NCBI GenBank assembly: GCA_963708165.1
Contig: OY970187.1
Location: 2,666,001-2,730,000 of the forward strand
From: Rubricoccus sp963708165
GTDB lineage: Bacteria; Bacteroidota; Rhodothermia; Rhodothermales; Rubricoccaceae
Direction: 5' to 3'
Length of the DNA stretch: 64,000 bases
Shown piece after piece: positions 1 to 8,189 of this stretch. The notes beneath the pieces are model-generated. The model had not been told where the DNA came from. It ran no database searches and worked only from the letters and a program-made list of their open reading frames with translations. Position 1 is the first letter of the stretch. Every line of letters starts with the position of its first letter. The position numbers and the translations under genes were made by a program.

Positions 1-1424
1 ACCACTTCGCATCGCGGGTCGGTGCGGAGTTGCGGGTTGTTCGTGGTCGAGATCTCGCTGTTCTCGTTAAAGAAGTTGCGCCCGATCTGGTACACCTGCA
101 CGTCGAGCGGGAGCACGGTCAGAGCCTCTGGCGTGCGGGCGCGCACCATCAGTGCCTCGCCCCATTTGGAGGTGAAGGTGGGGCTCTCGAACAGGCTCGC
201 GCCCAACTCGCCGCTGACGTTGACGGGTCCCGCGTTGGCGTTGAACGAGCCGGTGTGTACCTGATACTGGCGACGGTCCGTCGTCAGGCTGTCCAGGGTG
301 CGGTAGCTGTAGATCGAGTTGAGGGCGACCACGTTGTCGCCAAAGGCGCGCTGCAGCTTGCCGCCTGTGATAAAGCTGGGGAGCGCGCGGGCATCGCCCG
401 AGAAGCCTTCGTAGGTCGGCACGTCGCCCTCGCCGGGGACGGTCCCGTTGGGGTCGGTGCGCGCGTTGGGCAGGCCGCCGTTGGGCTGCGTTTTGCCCCA
501 GAAGGCGTCGAACGCGAAGTCCCCCGGAAGCTGCGCGCCGTTGAGAATCAGACCCTGGAACGCCTGGAAGTCGAACCGCTCGTCGCCTGCGTTGGCGCTT
601 CCCGTGATGAAGTAGTTGTCGTACTTCGCGGTCCCGGTGACGCCTTCCCAGGGCGTCCGCTCGAAGACGGAGTAGCGGTCGAGCACCTGGTTCACACCGA
701 TCGTGAACGGGCTCAGGTTGTACCAGTGGATGCCGCCTGCGCGCACGCCGAAGTTGCCCGCCTCGGTGCGGAAGTTGCCGTAGAAGTTGACGCCGAGGTT
801 GAGCGAGATCGTGTTGGCGCTGAAGTCCTCGCTGCCCTCGTACGGGTTGAAGACGAACAGCTCCGTCCCAAAGGCCGAGCGCCCATTAGGACGGCCCGCG
901 ATGGTGACGGCGAGCATGGGCTCGCGGTAGCCGTCTCCCACACCGTAGGCGCGCTCAAAGGGCGCGAGGTTGGGGTACGGCTCGGTGATGTTGCGCCCGT
1001 ACAGGAACAGGCGGTAATAGCCGAACACGTTGAGGTCGATGGACCTCTTGCGCACGTTTTCGTCGGTCGTGTCCTCTGGCGCCAGAGGCTCGGCGCGGAG
1101 CAGGGCCGTCCACGCCGAGTCCGCCTCTGGCGATGGCGTAGCGGCAGGCCGAAGAGGACGAAGGGTGGGGCGCAAACCTCGCACGCCGATCCGGTCGGCG
1201 GCGGTGAGTGCAGGCGCTTGGGCGACCGAGTCGCGGTCGGTCGAGTCCGATGCGACAAAAAACGCCTCTGGCGTGACGCTCGGGGCGTCGCCAGAGGCGA
1301 AGGGCTGCGCGGTAGCAGGAAGCGCTACCAGCGCGAGAGCAAACAAGAGGGCGACTCGTGAGGCCGCTCCGCCAGAGGCGAAGACGCCGCGGGGGAGGGG
1401 TGCGCGCATAGAGGGAGTCGCCAT
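1..1424 (-). CDS. Outer-membrane-type exported protein, 3' end beyond the window
   Basis: The minus strand is open without a stop from about 1439 to the window edge, giving at least 474 residues. The start chosen is ATG at 1424; ATG at 1439 and 1409 are in frame alternatives. The N-terminus has a basic stretch and a hydrophobic core ending in ATAQ, a plausible signal peptide. After a Pro/Ala-rich linker (residues about 35-100) the sequence is rich in alternating aromatic and small polar residues (FGYYRLFLYG, LNLGVNFYGNF, GGIHWYNLSPF), as in outer-membrane beta barrels. I do not recognise the family. It lies downstream of a T9SS-secreted gene and a LacI regulator, so a role in uptake or handling of a carbohydrate is possible, but that is inferred from position only. 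A palindrome half-site like that at 3156 lies in its signal-peptide codons near 1326. Confidence 0.75.
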   Translation of the reverse strand, partial: MATPSMRAPLPRGVFASGGAASRVALLFALALVALPATAQPFASGDAPSVTPEAFFVASDSTDRDSVAQAPALTAADRIGVRGLRPTLRPLRPAATPSPEADSAWTALLRAEPLAPEDTTDENVRKRSIDLNVFGYYRLFLYGRNITEPYPNLAPFERAYGVGDGYREPMLAVTIAGRPNGRSAFGTELFVFNPYEGSEDFSANTISLNLGVNFYGNFRTEAGNFGVRAGGIHWYNLSPFTIGVNQVLDRYSVFERTPWEGVTGTAKYDNYFITGSANAGDERFDFQAFQGLILNGAQLPGDFAFDAFWGKTQPNGGLPNARTDPNGTVPGEGDVPTYEGFSGDARALPSFITGGKLQRAFGDNVVALNSIYSYRTLDSLTTDRRQYQVHTGSFNANAGPVNVSGELGASLFESPTFTSKWGEALMVRARTPEALTVLPLDVQVYQIGRNFFNENSEISTTNNPQLRTDPRCEV

Positions 1425-1481
1425 AGATGAGGAAAGCATCGCCGCGCAGCCCCGCCAGAGGCCGGACCGCGCGGCGGTGGT

Positions 1482-3056
1482 TTAGCGCGTAACGGTGAGG
1501 CGCGTCGAGGCGACGCCACTCTCGGTCTGCACGCGGACGATGTACAGGCCTGGCGCGAACGCACCGGTCTGCACGTCGAGGCGGACGTTGCCTGCGGCCT
1601 GTGGGCCGTTTGCGAGCGTCGCCACGCGGCGGCCGAGGATGTCGACCACGTCGACGGTCACGTCGGATGCGCCTGCGAGCTCGAAGGCGACCGTTGCCGC
1701 GCCAGAGGCAGGGTTGGGGTACGCGGTCGGGGCCGACGCAAAGGACTGGGGAACCGGCTGGATCGCCGTCGTTACCGCCGTCGGCAAACGCGAGGTTGTC
1801 GATGGAGAAGCCGAACTCAGGTCCCTGCAGGTTGCCGAAGGCGACCACCACCTGGAGGATGTTCGTCAGGTCCAGTCCGTCGTTGGCTCCCACGCTGTTG
1901 GTGTCGTAGTTGCCAAACGCGTAGAGCGGCACCTCGATGTCGATGTAATCCATCCCCACAGGAATGTCCACTACGACGCGGTACTCGTCGTCGGTGCCGC
2001 CGTCGCGCGGGCCGTCGAAGACGCCGTCGCCGTTGCCGTCCTCCTGCAGAAAGATCTCCATCGTCAGCGGCTGGTTGGCAGCCACGATGGGACCGACGCC
2101 GGTCGTCGTCAGCGGACGGACGGAGAAGGTGAGGTAGTTGGCAGCACTGATGTCGGTGTTGCCGTCGGGTCCGGGGATGGCGAAGCCAGCAAAGCCGCCT
2201 CCGGTGCCGGGGTTGATGCCGATCGAGAGCGCGGTGTTGTCGACACCGTCGACGCCGTTGGTCGGTGCCGACGCCGATGCCTGCGCCCGCGCCGGAGGAA
2301 GACGATGGCGGCGATGTCGCTCACGTCGCCGTCAGTCGAAACTGTCGAAGGAGATGCGTTCACCACCTTCGAGCACGACAGTGCTCTCCTCCGTAAAGAT
2401 GAGGTTGTCGATGGAGAAGCCGAACTCAGGTCCCTGCAGGTTGCCGAAGGCGACCACCATCTGGAGGATGTTCGTCAGGTCCAGTCCGTCGTTGGCGCCC
2501 ACGCTGTTGGCGTCGTAGTTGCCGAACGCGTAGAGCGGCATCTCGATGTCGACGTAGTCCATCCCCACGGAATGTCCACTACGACGCGGTACTCTCGTCG
2601 GTGCCGCCGTCGCGCGGGCCGTCGAAGACGCCGTCGCCGTTGGCGTCCTCCTGCAGAAAGATCTCCATCGTCAGCGGCTGGTTGGCAGCCACTGGGACCG
2701 ACGCCGGTCGTCGTCAGCGGACGGACGGAGAAGGTGAGGTAGTTGGCAGCACTGATGTCGGTGTTGCCGTCCGGGCCGGGGATGGCGAAGCCAGCAAAGC
2801 CGCCTCCGGTGCCGGGGTTGATGCCGATCGAGAGCGCGGTGTTGTCGACACCGTCGACGCCGTTGGTCGGAGCCGACGCCGATGCCGCGCCGCGGCGCCG
2901 GAGAAGACGTTGGCGGCGATGTCGCTCACGTCGCCGTCGTCAAAATTGTCGAAGACGACCTGCGCGGTGGCCGCTGGCGCGGCCAGAAACGCGAGTCCTG
3001 CGAGAGCCGAGAGGCCTCTGGCGATGGACGGAGGAAGAGAGTAGCGGAAGAGTCAT
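1482..3056 (-). pseudogene. T9SS-secreted protein with duplicated carbohydrate-binding-like domain, multiply frameshifted
   Basis: Read from ATG at 3056 the gene has a signal peptide (GLAFLAAPATAQ), then two tandem copies of a ~185-residue module: VFDNFDDGDVSDIAAN..., NPGTGGGFAGFAIPGPDGN, EIFLQEDGNGDGVFDGPRD, YIDIEVPLYAFGNYD, GPEFGFSIDNL. The end is a T9SS type A sorting domain (YPNPASG, ILGRRVATL, GLYIVRV) finishing in TVTR at 1482. The jelly-roll-like composition recalls carbohydrate-binding modules, but I cannot name the CBM family. The frame is lost just after the start (between 3056 and 3028), near 2890, 2695, 2590, 2570, 2345, 2300 and 1790. Unlike other breaks in this window, both gains and losses occur, mostly in the upstream copy. 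It may be a decaying gene or a collapsed assembly of a tandem repeat. The palindrome at 3156 sits about 100 bases upstream of its start. Confidence 0.75.
1792..2956 (-). repeat. Tandem duplication of a ~555-bp module (copies 1792-2350 and 2401-2956)
   Basis: Two copies offset by about 609 bases are almost identical; the visible differences are a handful of substitutions and indels of one or two bases (near 1957 against 2566, 1990 against 2594, 2085 against 2692). A copy-specific spacer of about 50 bases (2351-2400) separates them and encodes acidic residues. The block contains no exact copy of the 10-mer that fills the surrounding DNA. Confidence 0.85.
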
Positions 3057-3155
3057 GACTGAGGACGTGGGGGGAGGAGGGGACTTGATGGTACGACGGC
3101 TGAAAAGGTTTTCAAAAAAGAGATCTATGCCTGGGCCGCCGGGTCCATCTGTTCT

Positions 3156-3171
3156 CTGGTAGCGCTACCAG
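3156..3171. promoter_or_regulatory. 16-bp perfect palindrome, probable LacI-family operator
   Basis: CTGGTAGCGCTACCAG is a perfect palindrome with the central CG typical of LacI/PurR-family operators; the related half-sites TGGTAGCGCTACCA are known operators of sugar-responsive LacI regulators in other phyla. It lies between the end of the LacI-type gene (3266-4267) and the secreted gene that starts at 3056, about 100 bases upstream of that start. The natural reading is that the regulator represses the secreted-protein gene and those downstream. Which sugar acts as signal cannot be read here. Confidence 0.65.
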
Positions 3172-3265
3172 CGCTAGAGGGTGAGTTACGTGGAACGGCT
3201 AGCGCTCGGTTCCGGGGGACGCAAATTTGCCCTCCATCTCGGTACAGAGCCCCTGGCGCCAGAGG

Positions 3266-4267
3266 CTACCGGGAGAGAGCAAGCGCCTCTGTCGATTCTC
3301 TCGTGACCAGATGGACAGGAATCGTGTGTTCTTGCAGCGGCGTGGCATCGCCGTGGAGCCGCGCTGCGAGCCGGTGGACGGCGCGCGCGCCGATGTCCGC
3401 GATGGGCACGCGGACCGTCGTGAGCGGCGGAAAGGTGTACTGCGTGCTCGCGAGTCCGTCGAAGCCTCCGACGGCGACGCGTCCCGGTACGTCGATGCCT
3501 GCTTCGCGGAAGGCCCGCAGAATGCCCATCGCGCAATAGTCGTTGGCGGCGACGATGGCGGTAGGGAGGACCTGGAGGGCCGCGAGCGCTTCGCCAGCGC
3601 TGACCCCCTCACCGCGCGTGTAGCCCCCCTCTATTTCCAGCACGTCGAGTCCAGCCTCGTGCATCGCAGTGCGGTAGCCCTCTGCCCTTTGGCGGGCATC
3701 TCCAGAGTGTGAGGGTCCCCGAACGTGCGCGATCCGCTTGTGGCCGGCGTCGAGAAAATGGCGGGTTAGTGTGTGGGCACCGCCGAAGTTGTCGAAGTTG
3801 AACACGTCGGCGGTGATGCCGTCGGCGTAGGTATTGAGCAGGACGACGGGCGTGTCCGTTTCGAGCAGCGAGGCCATGCCCGTGTCGCCGAGCTGGGGCG
3901 CCATGACGATCAAGCCGTCGACGCGTTTGTCGAGCAGTTGCATCGCCTTTTGGAACTCTGCCGAGCGCCGGTGCGAGGTCGAAACGAGGAGGAAGAGGTC
4001 GTTTTCTTGCGCCGCCTCGTCCAGCCCGCTGAGCAACTCGGAGAAGAACTCGCCGCTCAGGAACGGAAGGAGCACGCCGAGAGCCCCGGTCCTCTTGCCG
4101 AGCAGGCTTCTGGCGGCAGGATTGGGCGTGTAGCCCAGCGCCTCGGCCGCGTCGACGACGAGCTTCCGCTTGTCCTCGTTGACCGCGCACGTGTCGTTGA
4201 GGACGCGCGAGACGGTAGAGATGGAGACGCCAGCGCGGCTGGCGACATCGCGGATGGTGACACGCAC
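3266..4267 (-). CDS. LacI family transcriptional regulator
   Basis: A 333-residue repressor. The N-terminal helix-turn-helix (TIRDVASRAGVSISTVSRVLN, residues 3-23) and hinge (GYTPNPAARSL) are typical of LacI/GalR proteins. They are followed by a periplasmic-binding-protein-like effector domain with GALGVLLPFLSGEFFSELL at its start and DGLIVMAPQL, AHVRGPSHSGDARQRAEGY and GGFDGLASTQYTFPPLTTV further on. Start GTG at 4267 is used because the domain begins two codons later and no ATG lies nearby. The same open frame runs on upstream through psd by chance. The gene presumably senses a sugar and acts on the palindrome at 3156, which lies just beyond its stop codon; the neighbouring secreted and outer-membrane genes fit a carbohydrate regulon. 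Family assignment is firm, ligand unknown. Confidence 0.92.
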   Translation of the reverse strand: MRVTIRDVASRAGVSISTVSRVLNDTCAVNEDKRKLVVDAAEALGYTPNPAARSLLGKRTGALGVLLPFLSGEFFSELLSGLDEAAQENDLFLLVSTSHRRSAEFQKAMQLLDKRVDGLIVMAPQLGDTGMASLLETDTPVVLLNTYADGITADVFNFDNFGGAHTLTRHFLDAGHKRIAHVRGPSHSGDARQRAEGYRTAMHEAGLDVLEIEGGYTRGEGVSAGEALAALQVLPTAIVAANDYCAMGILRAFREAGIDVPGRVAVGGFDGLASTQYTFPPLTTVRVPIADIGARAVHRLAARLHGDATPLQEHTIPVHLVTRESTEALALSR

Positions 4268-4395
4268 GGCTAAAACAATGGGTGGGCGGCAAAGATACCG
4301 GGCGACGCCAATACGGAGGGTGCCGTCCCTCGCGCTGCCTCTGGCGCCAGAGGCGGCGCCATTCACCTCGCGCGAGCAGACCGCCAGAGGCTGAG

Positions 4396-5218
4396 CTACA
4401 CCGCGCCGATGCGCTCGCCCATGCGCACCGTCCTGCCCGGCGCGAGGGCCGCGTCCAACGCCGCCTGCCCGTTCTCGAAGCACATCACGACGCTGCTGCC
4501 CAGCAGAAAGCGCCCGATCTCCTCTCCCTTCTCGAACGTGCGGTCGTGCGGGGTCACGTGCCTCTGGCGGTACGGCGAGGCCGGGCCATCCCAGACGCGT
4601 CTCGATGCTCGCCACGATGAGCGCGCCGACGAGGATGACCAACATCGCGCCGTGCTCGGTTTCGAATTCGCAGACCAAACGCTCGTTGACCGCAAACAGG
4701 CCGTCGACTTCGCTCTCGGTTTTCGCGTTGACGGAGAACAGCTTGCCGGGGATCGCGACGGTCCGCACCAGCCGCCCCGCCAGAGGCAGATGCACGCGGT
4801 GGTAGTCGCTGGGGGAGAGGTAGACCGTGGCAAAGGCGCCGCCCTCGAAGCTGGGCCGCGCGCACACGTTGGCGAGTTCACGGAACGAGTAGCCGATGCC
4901 CTTGGCCTGAAGCAACTCGCCGCGCTCGATAGTGCCGGTCTGGCTGATGGCGCCGTCGGCGGGGCTCACGATGGCCCGGGGTGAGGGCGCGATGGGCCGG
5001 GCACCGGGCACGAGAGCCCGCGTAAAGAAGTCGTTGAACGACCGGTAGTCCGCGAGGCGGGGCCGTTGCGCGGTGCTCATGTCCACGTCGTAGGCCTTGG
5101 CAAAGGCGCGAATCAGCGGGCGACTCACCCACGGCGCCTCGGACGCGGCGAGTGCACCCGTGGCGCGAGAAAAGGGATGCTGGGGGAGAAGCTTCTGAAG
5201 CCGGACGAACGCGCTCAT
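4396..5218 (-). CDS. psd: Phosphatidylserine decarboxylase proenzyme (frameshifted)
   Basis: Makes phosphatidylethanolamine from phosphatidylserine at the inner membrane. From ATG at 5218 (MSAFVRLQKLLPQHPFSR) the first ~215 residues carry the family blocks FNDFFTRAL, IVSPADGAI, YLSPSDYHRVH and FSVNAKTESEVDGLF. The conserved tail, with the LGS(S/T) self-cleavage motif that supplies the pyruvoyl serine (GEEIGRFLLGSSVVMCFENG), lies in the next frame and ends at 4396. The break falls near 4560-4580, beside a copy of the 10-mer; total length is a multiple of three plus one. Removing one base before CGCCAGAGGC gives a continuous protein of about 273 residues. The enzyme should be essential, so a sequence error is more likely than loss. 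Confidence 0.88.
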
Positions 5219-5305
5219 GTGCGGGGCGGAGGGGTGCTGCCTACCGGCTGCGCTCGCGCGGGTTCTCGCCAGAGGCCTCTGGCGCAGGGCAGGAGACCGT
5301 GGCCG

Positions 5306-5350
5306 CGCGCCTCGATGCAGCGCGCCTCGATGCAGCGCGCCTCGATAGCA
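5306..5350. repeat. Three tandem copies of a 15-bp unit
   Basis: The unit CGCGCCTCGATGCAG is repeated three times, the last ending CTCGATAGCA. It lies in the spacer between psd and the initiator tRNA. Period 15 recurs in two other short tandem arrays in the window (29911 and 37291). Confidence 0.85.
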
Positions 5351-5362
5351 GAGGCACACACG

Positions 5363-5393
5363 GAAAACGCCGACCCTCTGGAGAGAGTCGGCG
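5363..5393 (-). terminator. Intrinsic terminator of the initiator tRNA
   Basis: Read on the minus strand, CGCCGAC pairs with GTCGGCG around a 12-base loop and is followed by GTTTTCC. It begins 23 bases after the 3' end of the tRNA, the expected position for its terminator. Confidence 0.75.
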
Positions 5394-5415
5394 TCGAGCG
5401 CTCTGAAGAGCGCAG

Positions 5416-5487
5416 TAGCGGGGGCCAGATTCGAACTGACGATCTTCGGGTTATGAGCCCGACGAGATACCACTTCTCCACCCCGCA
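5416..5487 (-). tRNA. Initiator tRNA-fMet (CAU)
   Basis: The minus strand folds as a cloverleaf: acceptor GCGGGG against CCCCGC, anticodon loop CTCATAA closed by the stem TCGGG/CCCGA, and T-arm with GTTCGAATC. The three consecutive G-C pairs at the base of the anticodon stem and the unpaired first position of the acceptor stem (T against T) mark it as the initiator rather than the elongator methionine tRNA. No CCA is encoded. It is a single-gene unit with its own promoter (5500-5528) and terminator (5363-5393). Confidence 0.9.
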
Positions 5488-5499
5488 GCGTGGAGCCCC

Positions 5500-5528
5500 A
5501 AGGTACGGGCCTCTGGCGAGGCCGTCAA
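5500..5528 (-). promoter_or_regulatory. Promoter of the initiator tRNA
   Basis: On the minus strand TTGACG (5528-5523) is followed after 17 bases by TACCTTGG (from 5505), close to the Bacteroidota element TAnnTTTG. Transcription would begin a few bases before the tRNA. The spacer between the two boxes contains a complete copy of the 10-mer CGCCAGAGGC. Confidence 0.6.
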
Positions 5529-5640
5529 CCACGCCGTGTGCCCTCGCGGTGAAGACGATGTGGTGCCATAGTGGAGACGCGCGCCGCCAGAGGCTAGATT
5601 CCCCGTACACCCCCGCGCGCTGCGCGACCAGACCGCTCTT

Positions 5641-6843
5641 ATGGCTACCGTCCGCCCGTTCCGCGCCCTTCGCCCTACCCCAGAGGCCGTCGAGCGCGTC
5701 GCCTCCGTCCCGTACGACGTGATCTCGTCCGCCGAGGCGCGCGAGCTCGCCAAGGGCAACGACCTCTCGTTTCTCCACGTCATCCGCCCGGAGATCAGCC
5801 TGCCCGCAGGCACCGACGAGCACGCCGACGAGGTCTACGAAGCGGGCCGCGCTGCTCTCGACCGTCTCGCCTCTGGCGACGACTTCGTGCAAGAGGCCGA
5901 GCCCTCGCTCTACGTCTACCGCCTGGAGATGAATGGCCGCGCCCAGGTCGGCATCATGGGTCTCGTCTCCGCCAAGGAATACGACGACGATGTCATCCTC
6001 AAGCACGAGCTCACGCGTCCCGATAAAGAGGACGACCGCCTCAGGCACATCCTCACGCAAGAGGCCCATGCCGAGCCGGTGATGCTGACCTACCGCGCGC
6101 ACGAGTCCATCGACGATGCCGTGGCCGAGGCCATGGACGGCGAGCCGCTGTTCGACTTCCGCGCCAAGGACTACGTGCAGCACACGATCTGGAAGATTGC
6201 GGACCCGAGCGCCGTCGTCGCGGCCTTCGAGGATATCGACAATCTGTACGTCGCCGATGGGCACCACCGCTCTGCCGCCGCCTCTCGCGCGGCTCAGGAG
6301 TCCACGTCGCCAGAGGCTCAGAACTTCCTCGCCGTCCTCTTCCCCATGGAGGACATGGAGATTCTGCCGTACAACCGTGCGATCAAGGACCTGCCTGCGG
6401 GGCCGCAGAAGTTTCTGCAGCAGTTGGAGGCGCGCACCGGCACGCTCGACGAGACGCCTCTGGCGGACCCGGACGAGCCCGGCATGGTGGGCGTGTACCT
6501 GGGCAAGACGTTCGGATGGCTGCAGATGACGTTGCCCGAAACCACGCGCGAAGGCATCGCGGACACGCTCGACGTGGCCCGCCTGGGCGAGCACATTCTG
6601 GAGCCTCTTCTGGGCATCACGGACGCGCGTACCGACCAAAACATCCTGTTTATCGGTGGCATCCGAGGGACCGACGAGTTAGAGCGCTTGGTGGACAGCG
6701 AGGAGGCCGACGTGGCCTTTGCGATGTATCCCACGAGCCCCGAAGACCTTCTCGATGTCTCGGACGAGGGTGAGCTCATGCCGCCCAAGTCGACGTGGTT
6801 CGAGCCCAAGCTGCGCAGCGGCCTCCTCGTGCATCGGTTTTAA
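5641..6843 (+). CDS. DUF1015 family protein
   Basis: A 400-residue soluble protein covering the whole DUF1015 family: VRPFRALRPTP at the start, VPYDVISSAEA (residues 24-34), DLSFLHVIRPE, the YVYR and LKHELTRPDKEDDR blocks, and the hallmark LYVADGHHRSAAA near residue 205. The family is widespread and often next to serA or serC; its biochemical role is not settled, though the DGHHR block and the gene neighbourhood have led to suggestions of a nucleotide- or serine-related kinase-like function. Here serA follows on the same strand 96 bases later, beyond an inverted repeat, matching the usual neighbourhood. Start ATG at 5641 is the first possible start and matches family length. Confidence 0.93.
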   Translation: MATVRPFRALRPTPEAVERVASVPYDVISSAEARELAKGNDLSFLHVIRPEISLPAGTDEHADEVYEAGRAALDRLASGDDFVQEAEPSLYVYRLEMNGRAQVGIMGLVSAKEYDDDVILKHELTRPDKEDDRLRHILTQEAHAEPVMLTYRAHESIDDAVAEAMDGEPLFDFRAKDYVQHTIWKIADPSAVVAAFEDIDNLYVADGHHRSAAASRAAQESTSPEAQNFLAVLFPMEDMEILPYNRAIKDLPAGPQKFLQQLEARTGTLDETPLADPDEPGMVGVYLGKTFGWLQMTLPETTREGIADTLDVARLGEHILEPLLGITDARTDQNILFIGGIRGTDELERLVDSEEADVAFAMYPTSPEDLLDVSDEGELMPPKSTWFEPKLRSGLLVHRF

Positions 6844-6845
6844 AG

Positions 6846-6936
6846 GAGGGATACGGGATGGAGGCATAGAGGGATGGGTGAGGGTGCATCTTGCCGTATC
6901 CCTCTTCTATCCCGCATCCCCGATCCCTCTTCCCCC
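6846..6936. repeat. Imperfect inverted repeat between DUF1015 gene and serA
   Basis: A purine-rich arm (GGAGGGATACGGGATGGAGG and following GGGATGG units) is followed after a short loop by a pyrimidine-rich arm (TATCCCTCTTCTATCCCG, then ATCCCCGATCCCTC). The arms are largely complementary, so the transcript could form a long imperfect hairpin just upstream of serA. It could be an attenuating structure, a weak terminator, or a small inserted element; a similar purine/pyrimidine inverted repeat lies inside the ABC transporter gene at 36055. Confidence 0.6.
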
Positions 6937-6939
6937 TGC

Positions 6940-8146
6940 ATGACCATTCTCATCGCCGACTCGTTTAGCCCTGCCGCTCAGGAGCGTTTGTCCATGGCGG
7001 GGCACACCGTCGTCTCCGAGCCTGGGCTCAAGGACGACGCGTTGGTTGCCGCCCTCGTGGAGCACGCGCCCCAGGTCCTCATCGTGCGCAGCACCAAGGT
7101 CACGCCAGAGGCTCTGGACGCCAGCCCCGAGCTCGAACTCGTCGTGCGGGCCGGTGCGGGCGTGGACACGATCGACGTAGACGGCGCGAGCCGGCGCGGC
7201 ATCTTTGTCGCCAACTGCCCGGGCAAAAACGCTGCGGCCGTCGCCGAACTCGCCTTTGGGCTCATCCTCGCGATGGACCGCCGCATTCCGGACAACGTCG
7301 CCGAGGCACGCGAGGGCACGTGGAACAAGGCAGGAGTTCGCGGGCGCCAGAGGCGTGCAAGGCCGCACGCTGGGGCTCGTCGGCATGGGCAACATCGGGC
7401 AGGAGATGGTGACGCGCGCCAAAGCGTTCGGGATGCCCGTCGTGGCGTGGAGCCGTTCGCTGACAGCCTCTGGCGCGGCAGACCTGGGCGTGCACCATGC
7501 GCCGACGCCGCTCGACGTGGCCCGGCAGGCCGACATCGTGAGCGTGCACGTGGCGTCCACGCCCGAGACGAAGCATCTGATCGACGGCGCGTTCGTGGAG
7601 GCCATGCGCGAAGGCGCGTTTCTGCTCAACACCTCTCGCGCCGAGGTGGTGGACGAAGACGCCGTCGCCCGTGGCCTGGACAGCAAAGGCCTGCGCTTCG
7701 CGACCGACGTACCTGCGGGCGAGCCTCAGGCCAAGCAAAGCGACGCGTGGGACTACGTCTTGCACGACCACCCGAGCGTGTACATCACGCACCACGTCGG
7801 CGCGAGTACGGACGAGGCGACCGAGGCCATTGGGCAAGAAGCCGCACGTGTGGTGCTGACGTACGCCGAGACGGGGCGCGTGGAAAACGGCGTCAACCTC
7901 GCGGATCAGACCCCGGCGACGCACCTGCTCACGGTCCGCCACCGCGACCGCGTAGGCGTGCTCGCGGGTGTGCTCGAAGTGGTGCGCGAGGCCGGGTGGA
8001 ACGTGCAGGAGATGGAAAACCTCATCTTCGCAGGCGCCGAGGCCGCGTGCGCGCGCATCCGCTTCGACGGCGTACCCGACGGGTCGACGCTGGAGCGCAT
8101 CCGCGCTGTGGAGCACGTGATCGCCGCGAAAGCGCTCGCGCTGTAA
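6940..8146 (+). CDS. serA: D-3-phosphoglycerate dehydrogenase (frameshifted)
   Basis: Catalyses the NAD-dependent first step of serine synthesis from 3-phosphoglycerate. The N-terminal half (MTILIADSFSPAAQERL, VRAGAGVDTIDVDGASRRGI, CPGKNAAAVAELAFGLIL) is in one frame. The nucleotide-binding GMGNIG loop, the LLNTSRAEVVDE and HHVGASTDEA catalytic regions and a C-terminal ACT domain (LLTVRHRDRVGVLAGVLEVV) are in the next, ending at 8146. The break is near 7330-7340: WNKAGVR is read, while dropping one G gives WNKAEFAGARGVQGRTLGLVG, which fits the family. Restored length is about 401 residues. The same segment holds a copy of the 10-mer. serC lies 3.7 kb downstream on the same strand; no serB is seen. 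A single-base sequence error is likelier than inactivation. Confidence 0.9.
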
Positions 8147-8189
8147 GGGTCCTCCGCCAGAGGCCTCTGGCGCAACCGAATCTCTCGAC

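Noticed and set aside
30..1361. Long plus-strand open frame over the first gene
   Set aside because: It is antisense to a minus-strand frame with a signal peptide and barrel-like pattern; its own sequence is Arg/Val-rich without any recognisable domain, as expected of a shadow in GC-rich DNA.
5306..5350. Possible CRISPR array
   Set aside because: The 15-bp units are directly adjacent with no spacers and no cas genes are present.
7330..7365. Idea that 10-bp insertion of the iterated word itself causes the +1 frameshifts
   Set aside because: Deleting the 10-mer does restore frame in serA and psd, since 10 is three-n-plus-one. But in serA the family sequence fits better if the word is kept and a single G is dropped, and most other breaks (10348, 17165, 23835, 34980, 63715) have no copy at the break.
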